64,000 bases of DNA, from positions 1 to 64,000 of the forward strand of contig CACNFL010000001.1 in the NCBI GenBank assembly GCA_902619745.1, in the 5' to 3' direction. This document shows, one piece after another, positions 34,494 through 44,436 of this stretch (positions within the stretch are counted from its first letter, which is position 1; every line of letters starts with the position of its first letter). Position numbers and translations under genes: made by a program. The notes beneath the pieces are model-generated. The model made no database searches, was not told the DNA's origin, and saw only the letters and a list, made by a program, of their open reading frames with translations. The stretch comes from an uncultured Pelagibacteraceae bacterium (GTDB lineage Bacteria; Pseudomonadota; Alphaproteobacteria; Pelagibacterales; Pelagibacteraceae).

Positions 34494-35218
34494 AAAATAT
34501 TTTTATCTATTTTAGCTAAGTTAAATTTTATAAAATTCACTTTATTACTTAGGATTTTGTCACTATTAATTTTATCTTTAATTGTTTCCTTATCAGTCAT
34601 TAAAAATGAAAAAATTTCTGCCATATCTTCAGATGGGATAGATTTAGAATATTCTGTTAAAAAACCATCAGTTTTTTCATACAGATCTAAATTTAATCTA
34701 TCAGAACAAGTTGAACATTCAGCATAATTAAATGATGTTAGATTAAAAGAAGAAAATTTATCCTCGTCGAAATATTCAATGTGAGTGTTTTGTATCATAT
34801 GAAAAATTTCATGGTGCATCATTCTTTCAAAATATTTTTTATTAAAACTAATATCTAAAATTAATGTCCTGTTTTTATTATCAGGGATTCCCCCAGTATT
34901 AATTTCAGAGATGAATAAATTTTCACAAAATACAATATATTTTAATTTTATCTTATTAAGAAAATTAGAATTATATCGATTAAGATTTTTTTCAATTAAA
35001 GGAAATTTTGAATTTAAATTATTTATATTAACTTTATCGCAAGAAATGTTCTTATTTACACCAATTTTAAAATTACCTTTAGCGCTCAAATAACGAATAT
35101 TATTATCGTTTTTTAATTTATAAATTTCTAAATTTGGAATTTTTATCAGATTATAAATTTCATCAGCATTTACATGCGAAATATGAAAAATAAGAATAAA
35201 TAAAAATAAAATTTTCAT
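34490..35218 (-). CDS. Exported protein with HExxH zinc motif, putative metallopeptidase
   Basis: A 242-residue protein with a clear signal peptide (about 18 residues, ending VNA). The central segment MMHHEIFHMIQ contains HExxH, and the later IPSEDMAEIFSFL gives a glutamate placed where gluzincin-type peptidases have their third zinc ligand. The pattern resembles the 'putative zinc-binding metallopeptidase' families. CSTC between the motifs could form a disulfide. It is coupled to the periplasmic isomerase. Activity is inferred from motifs; I do not recognise a named homolog. Confidence 0.6.
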   Translation of the reverse strand: MKILFLFILIFHISHVNADEIYNLIKIPNLEIYKLKNDNNIRYLSAKGNFKIGVNKNISCDKVNINNLNSKFPLIEKNLNRYNSNFLNKIKLKYIVFCENLFISEINTGGIPDNKNRTLILDISFNKKYFERMMHHEIFHMIQNTHIEYFDEDKFSSFNLTSFNYAECSTCSDRLNLDLYEKTDGFLTEYSKSIPSEDMAEIFSFLMTDKETIKDKINSDKILSNKVNFIKFNLAKIDKNIL

Positions 35219-35271
35219 TAAATTATTATAGACGAATTAGATGAGATAATATTATCTTAGATTATTAAAAA

Positions 35272-36231
35272 ATGAAAAAAGAAAGAAACAAAAATCCAAT
35301 TCAACCAGTTAGCGGAACTAAAGTTCCAAGATTTGCTGGCCCAAGCACATTTGCAAGATTACCTGAACTAAGAGATGTGGAAAGTTGTGACGTTGCAATT
35401 GTTGGAATTCCGTTTGATGCTGGCACAAGTTATCGACCCGGAGCAAGATTTGGTCCACAAAGCATCAGGCAAGCTTCTAGACATTTGAGAACTAATTATC
35501 ATCCTAATTATGATGTTGAGCCTTTTAAAATCCAACAAGTAGCTGATGCTGGTGATATCGCTTGCAACCCATTTAGTATTGATGAAGCAATTAAACAAAT
35601 AGAAGTAGGCGCAACAGATTTATTAAATAAGGTTGGAGGAATTATAAGTCTAGGTGGAGACCATACTATTGCTGTACCATTGTTAAGAGCAATCAATAAA
35701 AAAAATAAGGGCCCTGTATCTTTAGTTCATTTTGATGCCCACTTAGATACTTGGGACACATATTTTGGTGCACCTTATACTCACGGAACTCCATTCAGAA
35801 GAGCTAGAGAAGAAGGATTATTTTTAGATGATGCTTCTATGCATGTTGGAATTCGAGGACCACTTTATAGTAGAGATGATATTAAAAATGATGAAAGTTT
35901 TGGATTTAAAATAATTCATTGTGATGAGTTTCAAACAGAAGGAACCGATAAAATAGCAGAAAGAATTAGAAAAAGAGTGGGAGACAATCCTTTATACTTA
36001 TCAATTGATATTGATGTTTTAGACCCTGCATTTGCTCCAGGTACTGGTACACCAGAAATTGCAGGGATGACTACAAGAGAAATGGTAAATGTTTTAAGAG
36101 GTTTGTCTGGATTAAATTTAGTTTCAGCAGACGTCGTTGAGGTTTCTCCAGCATATGATCATGCAGAAGTAACTTCTTTAGCAGCAGCAACTATTGTTTA
36201 TGAATTGACTAATTTATTTGCAAAAACATAA
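35272..36231 (+). CDS. speB: Agmatinase/ureohydrolase family enzyme
   Basis: A 319-residue ureohydrolase with a complete dinuclear manganese site: H131 (GGDHT), D155, H157 and D159 (FDAHLDTW), D246 and D248 (SIDIDVLDP). It hydrolyses a guanidino group to urea plus amine. Agmatine is the default, but guanidinobutyrate or guanidinopropionate are equally possible. An aldehyde dehydrogenase follows after 20 bases and a polyamine-type importer lies upstream, which suggests uptake and degradation of a guanidino or polyamine compound. Confidence 0.87.
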   Translation: MKKERNKNPIQPVSGTKVPRFAGPSTFARLPELRDVESCDVAIVGIPFDAGTSYRPGARFGPQSIRQASRHLRTNYHPNYDVEPFKIQQVADAGDIACNPFSIDEAIKQIEVGATDLLNKVGGIISLGGDHTIAVPLLRAINKKNKGPVSLVHFDAHLDTWDTYFGAPYTHGTPFRRAREEGLFLDDASMHVGIRGPLYSRDDIKNDESFGFKIIHCDEFQTEGTDKIAERIRKRVGDNPLYLSIDIDVLDPAFAPGTGTPEIAGMTTREMVNVLRGLSGLNLVSADVVEVSPAYDHAEVTSLAAATIVYELTNLFAKT

Positions 36232-36251
36232 AGAAAGGATAACGTCAAAAT

Positions 36252-37685
36252 ATGTTAGACAAAAAAAATTTTTACATTAATGGAGCGTGGATTAAGCCAA
36301 ATAGCTCTGAGGAAATTAAAGTAATTGATCCTGCTACCGAAGAAAATTGTGCAGTAATCACTTTGGGGAGCAAAGCTGATGTTGATAATGCTGTTAATGC
36401 AGCTAAAGATGCCTATGAGTCTTGGGCCTTCTCTTCTAAAGAAGAAAGAATTGGATTATTAGAAAAACTTTATGAAAATTATAAGAAAAGATGGGCAGAT
36501 ATTGCAGAAGCTATCACTCTTGAGATGGGTGCTCCAAAAGATTTTGCAACAAAATTACAAGCAGGTACAGGAGCAAGTCATATCAAATCATTTATTAGAT
36601 ATTTAAAAAATTTTGAATTTGAAAAACCTTTAGGAGATCATGCTCCAAATCAAAGATTAATTTATGAACCAAAAGGTGTTTGTGCATTAATAACACCATG
36701 GAATTGGCCGATGAACCAAGTTTGCCTAAAAGTAATGCCAGCAATTGCATCAGGTTGCACAATGGTCTTAAAACCATCAGAGTTAGCACCGTTATCCTCA
36801 ATGATACTTGCTGAAATAATTGATGAGGTAAAATTTCCAAAAGGAGTATTTAATTTAGTTAATGGTGACGGAGCAACAACGGGTGATGCTCTTACAAGCC
36901 ATCCAGATATTAATATGATATCTTTTACTGGATCAACAAGAGCAGGAGCTTTGATTTCACAAAATGCTGCTAAAGATTTTAAAAGAGTAAGCTTAGAATT
37001 AGGAGGCAAGGGTGCAAATATAATTTTTAAAGATGCTGATCCAGAAGCTATTGAAAGAGGTGCTTTAAGATGTTTTAGAAATTCTGGACAATCTTGTAAT
37101 GCACCGACAAGAATGTTAGTTGAAAAATCAATGTATGAAGAAGCTATTGAGAGATTAAAAAAATATACCGAAAGTTTTGAGGTGGGTGATCCTAAAAAAG
37201 AAGGAGAACATATAGGTCCAGTTATTTCAGAAACTCAATACAATAAAATACAAACTTTAATCCAAAAAGGAATAGATGAAGGTGCAAAATTAGTTGCTGG
37301 AGGAACAGGTAAACCTGATGGATTAGACAAAGGTTACTTTGTTAAACCAACTGTTTTTGCAGATGTAAATAATGATATGGAAGTTGCAAGAACAGAAATT
37401 TTTGGACCTGTTTTATCTGTTATTCCTTTTGAAACAGAAGAAGATGCAATTAAAATTGCAAATGATACTGCTTATGGACTAACAAACTATATCCAAACCA
37501 AAGACTCTCAAAAAGTACAAAGAGTTGCAAGAAAATTAAGATCTGGAATGGTTGATGTTAATGGAGCTGGTATTGCAGTTGATGCACCTTTCGGTGGTTT
37601 TAAACATTCCGGAATAGGTCGAGAAGCAGGTGAACACGGTTTAGAGGAATTTTTAGAGGTAAAAGCCGTAGGTGGTTGGAGTTAA
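36252..37685 (+). CDS. Aldehyde dehydrogenase (aminoaldehyde type?)
   Basis: A 477-residue aldehyde dehydrogenase with catalytic asparagine (TPWNWPMN), glutamate (LELGGKGA) and cysteine (NSGQSCNAPT). It is closely related to the enzyme at 21788. Coupled to the ureohydrolase, it may oxidise an aminoaldehyde or guanidinoaldehyde, giving for example 4-aminobutyrate or 4-guanidinobutyrate. Its end overlaps the convergent deacylase by 4 bases. An aspartate-semialdehyde role in ectoine breakdown is another option, given the EutA/DoeA-like pair nearby. Confidence 0.88.
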   Translation: MLDKKNFYINGAWIKPNSSEEIKVIDPATEENCAVITLGSKADVDNAVNAAKDAYESWAFSSKEERIGLLEKLYENYKKRWADIAEAITLEMGAPKDFATKLQAGTGASHIKSFIRYLKNFEFEKPLGDHAPNQRLIYEPKGVCALITPWNWPMNQVCLKVMPAIASGCTMVLKPSELAPLSSMILAEIIDEVKFPKGVFNLVNGDGATTGDALTSHPDINMISFTGSTRAGALISQNAAKDFKRVSLELGGKGANIIFKDADPEAIERGALRCFRNSGQSCNAPTRMLVEKSMYEEAIERLKKYTESFEVGDPKKEGEHIGPVISETQYNKIQTLIQKGIDEGAKLVAGGTGKPDGLDKGYFVKPTVFADVNNDMEVARTEIFGPVLSVIPFETEEDAIKIANDTAYGLTNYIQTKDSQKVQRVARKLRSGMVDVNGAGIAVDAPFGGFKHSGIGREAGEHGLEEFLEVKAVGGWS

Positions 37686-38860
37686 TTTACTGATTTATCT
37701 TTTACACCCTCTAAAAACTTAAGACATTTTTTCATTTCATTTAATTCTATGAACTCGTCAATTTTGTGAGCTTGTTCTATGGATCCAGGTCCGCAAACAA
37801 CTGTACTGATACCTAATTCTTGAAATAAACCAGCTTCTGTTCCAAAAGAAACTACTTCTCTAGAATTATCACCAGTTATATTTGATACAAATTCACATGC
37901 CTCAGACTCATCTAATCTGTTAAAACCAACGACTTCACCTATCACTTCTTTTTTAATATAAGAATCTGGAAATACTTTTTTCATTTCTGGTAGGAGTACT
38001 TCATTTGCATATTTATCAATTTCTTTCGTAACAAATTCTCCATCTTCTTTAACAACTGGTCTTGTTTCCCATTCAACACTACATTTATCTGCAATGACAT
38101 TATGAGCAATACCACCTTTAATTCCACCAATTGATAAAGTTGAATGTGAAGGATCAAAAATACTATCTTTTTGAACTCTTTTTTTTAATTCTTCTCTAAT
38201 TTCTAAAAGTTTTCCAACATATCTAGTAGCATATTCAGCTGCATTTACTCCTAAATGTGGTTTAGAACTATGTCCCGCAAGTCCTCCAAAGTGAACTGTG
38301 TATTCATTCATACCTTTGTGGGCATCAATAATTTTCATTTTAGTTGGTTCACCAATTATACAAATTCCATTTTTGATTTCTCTTTTTTTTAATTCCTCTA
38401 TTAATAAAGGGGCTCCAATACATGCAGTCTCTTCATCAAATGTGTAACAGAAATGTAAGTCTCTATCTAAATTACTTTCTTTGAAGATAGGTGCATAAGC
38501 AAGTGTACATGCAATAAAACCTTTCATATCACATGATCCTCTTCCATATAATTTATCATTTTTAATAGTTGCAACGAATGGATCACTGCTCCAACCTTTA
38601 GATACGGGAACCACATCAGTGTGACCGGATAATATAATTGGTTTTTTTGTGCTTTGATTTTTTGCTTTTAGAGTTCCAAAAAGATTTACTCTTTTTTTAT
38701 CATCATCATAAACTTTGAAAGTATCTATTCCGATGTTATTTAAAATTTTTTCACAATAATCAATTAAATTACTGTTATCTTGACCTGAGATAGTTTTAAA
38801 TGCGATTAAGTCAGTTAAAATCTTGATTGATTTTTCATATAAATTGTTATCTATACTCAT
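37682..38860 (-). CDS. ArgE-like M20-family deacylase
   Basis: A 392-residue zinc hydrolase of the M20 family, close to acetylornithine deacetylase. The metal and catalytic motifs are SGHTDVVP (first zinc ligand), GRGSCDMKG (bridging aspartate), DEETACIGA (catalytic glutamate and ligand) and GTEAGLFQE. The late histidine is in CGPGSIEQAHKIDEF. It probably removes an acyl group from an N-acyl amino acid in arginine or related metabolism. SpeB-like and aldehyde dehydrogenase genes converge on it. Confidence 0.82.
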   Translation of the reverse strand: MSIDNNLYEKSIKILTDLIAFKTISGQDNSNLIDYCEKILNNIGIDTFKVYDDDKKRVNLFGTLKAKNQSTKKPIILSGHTDVVPVSKGWSSDPFVATIKNDKLYGRGSCDMKGFIACTLAYAPIFKESNLDRDLHFCYTFDEETACIGAPLLIEELKKREIKNGICIIGEPTKMKIIDAHKGMNEYTVHFGGLAGHSSKPHLGVNAAEYATRYVGKLLEIREELKKRVQKDSIFDPSHSTLSIGGIKGGIAHNVIADKCSVEWETRPVVKEDGEFVTKEIDKYANEVLLPEMKKVFPDSYIKKEVIGEVVGFNRLDESEACEFVSNITGDNSREVVSFGTEAGLFQELGISTVVCGPGSIEQAHKIDEFIELNEMKKCLKFLEGVKDKSVN

Positions 38861-38884
38861 AAACTTAAAACACTATATTATATT

Positions 38885-39229
38885 ATGATTAAAGAGCAAA
38901 TTACCTATAATGATTTTGATAAAGTAGATATTAGAATTGGTACTGTAATTTCTGTAAAAAAAAATGAAAAGGCGAGAAAGCCATCTTTAGTGGTTGAAGT
39001 TGATTTTGGAAGCGAAATTGGCATTAAACAATCTTCCGCTCAAATTACTCATTATTATAATGAGGAGAATTTAAAAGGAAAACAAGTTATTGCTGTTTGT
39101 AATTTTCCTGAAAAAAATATTGCTGGAATAGTTTCTCAAGTATTGGTTTTAGGAGCAATTGATGCCGATGGCAAAGTTACACTTGTTCATCCTTCTCAAA
39201 AAGCAGAAAACGGATTACCGATTGCTTAG
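38885..39229 (+). CDS. csaA: CsaA-like tRNA-binding-domain protein
   Basis: A 114-residue single tRNA-binding OB-fold domain, the size of CsaA. The motif FDKVDIRIGTVISVKKNEKARKPSLVVEVDFG and the closing HPSQKAENGLPIA match the family, and KQSSAQITHYY is typical of CsaA. Proposed roles are tRNA binding and chaperone-like assistance to secretion; neither can be confirmed here. It is separated by 2 bases from the LysE-family gene. Confidence 0.87.
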   Translation: MIKEQITYNDFDKVDIRIGTVISVKKNEKARKPSLVVEVDFGSEIGIKQSSAQITHYYNEENLKGKQVIAVCNFPEKNIAGIVSQVLVLGAIDADGKVTLVHPSQKAENGLPIA

Positions 39230-39231
39230 TA

Positions 39232-39825
39232 ATGCATCCTGAAATTCTTTCTATAACTTTATTCGGAATCGTTGCGGCATTCACTCCTGGACCTAATAAT
39301 TTTGTTGCTTTCTATTCTGGTTTCAATTTTGGCATTCTAAGAACACTACCGCATATAATTGGTGTAACTTTAGGATTTCCTTTTTTGTTGTTATGTTTAG
39401 CTCTAGGGCTGATAAACATTTTTAAGCTTTATCCTTTAATCCAAGAGATATTAAAATATTTAGGAACTCTATTTTTAATTTATTTAGCATATAAAATTTC
39501 TTTTTCAGGACCTTCTGATCAGGAAAATAAAAATAAAAATCCAATAAAGTTCCATGAAACTTTTATTTTTCAATTTTTAAATCCTAAAGGGGTTATTGCA
39601 TCGATTATTATTGTTTCTACTTATATTAATCCAGGAGAAACCTTTGTAAGTTATACGACTCAGATTATCATTATGGCTTTAATTGTTTCGGTGACTAGTA
39701 TAACTCTGTGGACTTTTTTAGGTAAATTTTTTAGGAAATTCGCGACAAATCAGAAATTTATTAATTACTTTAATTATGCTATGTCACTGCTTCTTTTAAC
39801 AAGCATAATAACTTTTTATTTATAA
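39232..39825 (+). CDS. LysE/RhtB-family amino acid exporter
   Basis: A 197-residue membrane protein with about six spans. The N-terminal FTPGPNNFVAF is the family signature, and LNPKGVIASI marks the second half. Members export lysine, threonine, homoserine or other amino acids; the substrate here is unknown. It lies 2 bases behind the CsaA-like gene and 1 base before aconitase, so the three are likely co-transcribed. Confidence 0.87.
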   Translation: MHPEILSITLFGIVAAFTPGPNNFVAFYSGFNFGILRTLPHIIGVTLGFPFLLLCLALGLINIFKLYPLIQEILKYLGTLFLIYLAYKISFSGPSDQENKNKNPIKFHETFIFQFLNPKGVIASIIIVSTYINPGETFVSYTTQIIIMALIVSVTSITLWTFLGKFFRKFATNQKFINYFNYAMSLLLLTSIITFYL

Positions 39826-39826
39826 T

Positions 39827-42496
39827 ATGACTCCAGGAAACAAAAATTCTTACAATTCATTAAAAAAAATTAAAGTTAATGACAAAGAGTATAATTATTA
39901 TTCTTTAAATGAATCAGAAAAAAATGGACTTGAAGGAATAAATAAACTTCCAAAATCTCTAAAAGTTTTACTAGAAAATTTATTAAGATACGAAGACGAC
40001 TTAAGTGTAACGAAATCTCAAATAGAGGCGATTAAAAATTGGCTAAAAACTAAAAAATCTAAAACTGAAATTGCATATAGACCAGCAAGAGTTTTGCTTC
40101 AAGATTATACAGGAATACCTGCGGTTGCAGATTTAGCTGCAATGAGAGAAGCAGTCAAAGAAAAAAATAAAGATCCAAATACAATCAATCCATTATCTGC
40201 AGTTGATCTTGTAATTGATCACTCTGTACAAGTCGACCAATCTGCAAAAGCAGATTCTTTTGAAAAAAATGTCGATATAGAATTTGAAAGAAATGGTGAA
40301 AGATATTCTTTTTTAAAATGGGGACAACAGGCATTTGATAATTTTAGAATAGTTCCACCAGGAACAGGAATTTGTCACCAAGTAAATCTAGAATATTTAT
40401 CAAAAGTTGTTTGGTCAGAAGAATTTAAAGGGGAAAAATATCTTTTTCCAGATACTTTAGTTGGAACAGACAGTCATACAACAATGGTAAATGGCTTATC
40501 TGTTTTAGGATGGGGTGTTGGAGGAATTGAAGCTGAAGCAGGAATGTTAGGTCAACCAATTTCTATGTTAATACCAGAAGTAATTGGTTTCGAAATGAAA
40601 AACAAATTGCCAGAAGGAACCACTGCAACAGATTTAGTTTTAACTGTTGTTAAAATGTTAAGAGATAAAGGTGTGGTTGGTAAGTTTGTTGAGTTTTATG
40701 GAGAGGGTTTAAAAAATTTAACTCTTGCAGATAGAGCTACAATTGCAAACATGGCACCAGAATATGGTGCTACTTGTGGTTTTTTTCCTATCGATGAAGA
40801 AACATTAAAGTATTTAAAATTTTCTGGAAGAGATCAACAAACTGTTGATATCGTAGAAAATTATGCCAAGGAACAAGGTTTATGGGCGAGTAACGAGATA
40901 GAATTTACTGACATTATATCTTTAGATATGTCCACAGTTGTGCCAACTATTTCAGGACCGAAAAGACCACAAGACAAAGTTCTTTTAACAGATGCACCTA
41001 GTTCGTTTCAAAAAGTATTGCAGGAAGCTACAAATAAAAATGAAAAATCAATTTCAAAAGTAACAAATACAGATTATGAAATTAAAGATGGTTCAATATT
41101 AATTGCAGCAATAACATCTTGTACAAACACTTCTAATCCAAATGTTCTAATTGGGGCTGGACTATTAGCAAAAAAAGCTATTGAAAAAGGTTTACAGGTT
41201 AAACCCTGGGTAAAAACTTCTTTAGCACCTGGGTCTCAAGTAGTTACAGACTATTTGGCAAAAGCTGGATTAAACACTTATTTAGATCAGCTTGGCTTTA
41301 ATTTAGTTGGGTACGGCTGTACAACTTGCATTGGAAATTCAGGACCACTTCCAGAAAATATTGTAGAAGCGATCCAAAAAGAAAATATTTATGCAGTTTC
41401 AGTTTTATCAGGAAATAGAAATTTCGAGGGAAGAATTTCTCCACATATAAAAGCTAACTATTTGGCTTCACCTCCACTTGTTGTTGCATATGCAATAGCT
41501 GGGCATATGGAAGTTGATTTGTACAAAGATCCATTGGGAAAAGATAAAGAAGGAAAAGATGTATTTTTAAAAGATATTTGGCCTTCAAATAAAGAGATAG
41601 AAGAAACTTTAAAAGATTCACTTAATGCTGAGATGTTTATACAAAGATACTCAAATGTTTCTGAGGGCCCAACTCAATGGCAAAAAATTAAAACTGATAA
41701 AAGCAGTATCTATAATTGGGATGAGAGATCAACATATGTAAAAAAACCTCCATTTTTTGACTCTTTACCAGATAAACCAGAAGGATTTAAAGAAATTAAG
41801 GATGCAAGACCATTATTAATCTTAGGTGATATGGTTACTACTGACCATATATCGCCAGCTGGTAGTATTCAAAAGGATAGTCCAACTGGTGAATATTTCA
41901 TGGAACACCAAATTTTGCCAAAAGATTATAATTCATATGGTTCAAGAAGGGGTAACCATGAAGTTATGATGCGAGGAACTTTTGCAAATATAAGAATTAG
42001 AAATGAAATGGCTCCAGGTACAGAGGGTGGTTTTACAAAGTTATATCCAGAAGAAAAAGTTCTTCCTATATATGATGCAGTTGTTGAATATAAAAAAAGA
42101 GGAACAGATTTAGTTGTAATTGGTGGAAAAGAGTATGGAACTGGATCGTCTAGAGATTGGGCAGCTAAAGGAACAAAATTACTTGGAATAAAAGCAGTAA
42201 TCGCAGAGAGTTTTGAAAGAATTCACCGATCTAATTTAATTGGAATGGGAATATTACCGTTACAATTTATCGAAGATCTAAATAGAAAAAATCTAAAATT
42301 AATTGGTTCTGAATTAATTAGTATTCAAAATATAGAAAAGGGCGTTAATCCCTCAGATGAAGTGACAGTCGAAATTAAATATGCCTCTGGCGAAATAAAG
42401 AAAATTAAAACTTTATGCAGAATTGATACAAAAAATGAATTAGAGTATTATAAAAATGGAGGTATTCTGCAGTACGTTTTAAGGAATATGATTTAG
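39827..42496 (+). CDS. acnA: Aconitate hydratase A
   Basis: An 889-residue aconitase of the AcnA/IRP type that interconverts citrate and isocitrate in the TCA cycle. The three iron-sulfur cluster cysteines are C432 (TSCTNTSNPN), C498 and C501 (GCTTCIG). The C-terminal swivel domain with GSRRGNHEVMMRGTFANIR and YGTGSSRDWAAKG is intact. Full length and all key motifs agree with a functional enzyme. It precedes the envelope genes yfgM-like and bamB-like by 2 bases. Confidence 0.96.
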   Translation: MTPGNKNSYNSLKKIKVNDKEYNYYSLNESEKNGLEGINKLPKSLKVLLENLLRYEDDLSVTKSQIEAIKNWLKTKKSKTEIAYRPARVLLQDYTGIPAVADLAAMREAVKEKNKDPNTINPLSAVDLVIDHSVQVDQSAKADSFEKNVDIEFERNGERYSFLKWGQQAFDNFRIVPPGTGICHQVNLEYLSKVVWSEEFKGEKYLFPDTLVGTDSHTTMVNGLSVLGWGVGGIEAEAGMLGQPISMLIPEVIGFEMKNKLPEGTTATDLVLTVVKMLRDKGVVGKFVEFYGEGLKNLTLADRATIANMAPEYGATCGFFPIDEETLKYLKFSGRDQQTVDIVENYAKEQGLWASNEIEFTDIISLDMSTVVPTISGPKRPQDKVLLTDAPSSFQKVLQEATNKNEKSISKVTNTDYEIKDGSILIAAITSCTNTSNPNVLIGAGLLAKKAIEKGLQVKPWVKTSLAPGSQVVTDYLAKAGLNTYLDQLGFNLVGYGCTTCIGNSGPLPENIVEAIQKENIYAVSVLSGNRNFEGRISPHIKANYLASPPLVVAYAIAGHMEVDLYKDPLGKDKEGKDVFLKDIWPSNKEIEETLKDSLNAEMFIQRYSNVSEGPTQWQKIKTDKSSIYNWDERSTYVKKPPFFDSLPDKPEGFKEIKDARPLLILGDMVTTDHISPAGSIQKDSPTGEYFMEHQILPKDYNSYGSRRGNHEVMMRGTFANIRIRNEMAPGTEGGFTKLYPEEKVLPIYDAVVEYKKRGTDLVVIGGKEYGTGSSRDWAAKGTKLLGIKAVIAESFERIHRSNLIGMGILPLQFIEDLNRKNLKLIGSELISIQNIEKGVNPSDEVTVEIKYASGEIKKIKTLCRIDTKNELEYYKNGGILQYVLRNMI

Positions 42497-42498
42497 TT

Positions 42499-43143
42499 AT
42501 GGACGAAGATTTATCAATTATAAATACCAATACTAGAAATGAAAAAATTAAGAATTTTTTTGTAAACAATAAAAATAAAATTATTTCAGGTATAATTATT
42601 TTAATAATTATTATAGTAGGTGTTTTCAGTTACGATAAATATTTAATTAATAAAAAAAAAGATATCTCAGATAGTTATAATTCTATAATCATCGATTATT
42701 CTGAAAAAACAAAAGAAAAAACAGCTAGCAGTCTGATTGAAATAATAAACAAGAAAGACCCAACTTATTCACCTTTATCTCTTTATTTCATCATTGATAA
42801 TAATCTTGTAAGTGATCAGTCCAAAATCAATTCATTATTTGATGTATTGATAAACGATACTTCATTAGACAGTGAGATTAACAACTTAATTATATACAAG
42901 AAGGCACTCTACAATGCAGATAACGCTCAAGAGGGTGATCTTTTAAATATGTTAAATCCACTGATCAATTCAAAAAGTGTCTGGAAATCACATTCTTTAT
43001 ATTTAATGGCAGAATATTTTTATGCAAATAATCAAAAACAAAAAGCTAAAGAATTTTTCAACCAAATAATAGCTTTAGAAAATTCAAATCCAGATATAAG
43101 ACTTCAAGCAGAGAAAAGATTGAACAGAGACTTGAGTGAATAA
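42499..43143 (+). CDS. YfgM-like TPR membrane protein
   Basis: A 214-residue protein with one transmembrane anchor (IISGIIILIIIIVGVFSY, residues about 30-48) and a periplasmic helical region compatible with TPR repeats (LYLMAEYFYANNQKQKAKEFF). Its position directly before a BamB-like gene, with overlapping ends, is the same as yfgM-bamB elsewhere, where YfgM is a periplasmic chaperone-linked protein. Sequence similarity is weak, so identification rests on topology and context. Confidence 0.72.
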   Translation: MDEDLSIINTNTRNEKIKNFFVNNKNKIISGIIILIIIIVGVFSYDKYLINKKKDISDSYNSIIIDYSEKTKEKTASSLIEIINKKDPTYSPLSLYFIIDNNLVSDQSKINSLFDVLINDTSLDSEINNLIIYKKALYNADNAQEGDLLNMLNPLINSKSVWKSHSLYLMAEYFYANNQKQKAKEFFNQIIALENSNPDIRLQAEKRLNRDLSE

Positions 43144-44434
43144 ATTAATTTTTACTTTCATTGTATTATTTTTTCTTAACAATTGTTCATTTAACGAAAA
43201 CTCAAGAATTTGGAAAGACAAAGAAAATAAATTAGAAACAGATAAAAAAATAACAAAAGTTTTTGCTGAGGAAAATCTAAGTGTTTCAGAATTTAATAGA
43301 GATTTAAAATTTGATCTATCATCAATAAAAATAAATAATAAAAAAAATGAAAATCAAAATAATCTTGGTTTGCAAAATTACAAAGGTGAATTAAAAAAGA
43401 TTGGTAACTTTAAATTTTCAAAGTTAGAGGAATTAAATCAATTAAATTTCAAACCGATTTTTTTGAACAATGGAATAATTTTTTTTGATAAAAAGGGTAC
43501 AATTATAAGGTATGACAATAACCAGAAAATTATTTGGAAAAAAAACCACTATTCAAAAGCTGAAAAAAAATTAAAGCCAAAGCTTAATTTTTTAGTAGAC
43601 GGTCAAAATCTTTTAGTGGCTGATAGTATAGCAAAATATTATTCAGTAAATATAAGCACTGGAGAACTAAATTGGTCAAAAAATAATGAGTATCCATTTA
43701 ATTCAAATATTAAAAAGTATAAAGATAAAATATTTGTTATTGATTATAAAAACACTCTTAGATGCTACAAAATCAAAGATGGTTCTGAATGTTGGAATTT
43801 GCAAACAGAGGACTCATTTACAATTTCAAATGCTAAATATTCTTTAATTATTTTAAACGATAATGTTATTTTTAGTAATTCTATAGGAGATATTACAGCT
43901 GTAGATATTGAAACTGGCTTAATAACTTGGCAACTACCTACACAGAGTAGCTCGATAATAAATGAAACTTATAATTTTAAGACTTCTAAACTAGTATCAG
44001 ATGGAAATTCTGTATTTTTTTCAAACAATAAAAACCAGTTTTATTCAATTAATTTAAAAACAGGAATCACTAACTGGATTAATGAAGTAAATTCTAATGT
44101 AAAACCAATTTTGGTTGGAAATGTAATTTTCACAATTTCTAATGAAGGTTATTTACATTTAATTGATAAAAATAAAGGCAATATAGTTCGAATTACAGAT
44201 CTATTTGTTAATTACAAAGATAAAAAAAGAAAAAATATCCATCCAATTGGTTTTGTGATTGGAGACAAAAATTTATTTTTAACTAACTCAGATGGTAAAA
44301 TGATCATAGCTGGGATTGAAGATGGAAAAATAACTAAAATTGAAAAAGTTTCTGGCGGATTAGTCTCTGAACCGTTTATATTTAACAACAATTTATATGT
44401 AGTAAGAAATGGTTCAATTGTACAATATAACTAA
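43136..44434 (+). CDS. bamB: BamB-like outer-membrane assembly lipoprotein (PQQ-type beta propeller)
   Basis: A 432-residue lipoprotein starting at GTG 43136. The signal ends in a lipobox (FFLNNCS, cysteine 17). The body contains repeated propeller blades with the pattern 'xxGxxxW' (INISTGELNWSKN-like, DIETGLITWQLP, NLKTGITNWINE), typical of BamB, which aids BamA in outer-membrane protein assembly. It overlaps the YfgM-like gene by 8 bases. The blades are degenerate and lysine/asparagine-rich compared with E. coli BamB. Confidence 0.8.
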   Translation: MNKLIFTFIVLFFLNNCSFNENSRIWKDKENKLETDKKITKVFAEENLSVSEFNRDLKFDLSSIKINNKKNENQNNLGLQNYKGELKKIGNFKFSKLEELNQLNFKPIFLNNGIIFFDKKGTIIRYDNNQKIIWKKNHYSKAEKKLKPKLNFLVDGQNLLVADSIAKYYSVNISTGELNWSKNNEYPFNSNIKKYKDKIFVIDYKNTLRCYKIKDGSECWNLQTEDSFTISNAKYSLIILNDNVIFSNSIGDITAVDIETGLITWQLPTQSSSIINETYNFKTSKLVSDGNSVFFSNNKNQFYSINLKTGITNWINEVNSNVKPILVGNVIFTISNEGYLHLIDKNKGNIVRITDLFVNYKDKKRKNIHPIGFVIGDKNLFLTNSDGKMIIAGIEDGKITKIEKVSGGLVSEPFIFNNNLYVVRNGSIVQYN

Positions 44435-44436
44435 AC

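Noticed and set aside
36662-37009. Open frame of 115 codons antisense to the aldehyde dehydrogenase at 36252.
   Set aside because: A similar antisense frame occurs opposite the paralog at 22452-22757, which shows that it results from the conserved sense codons.
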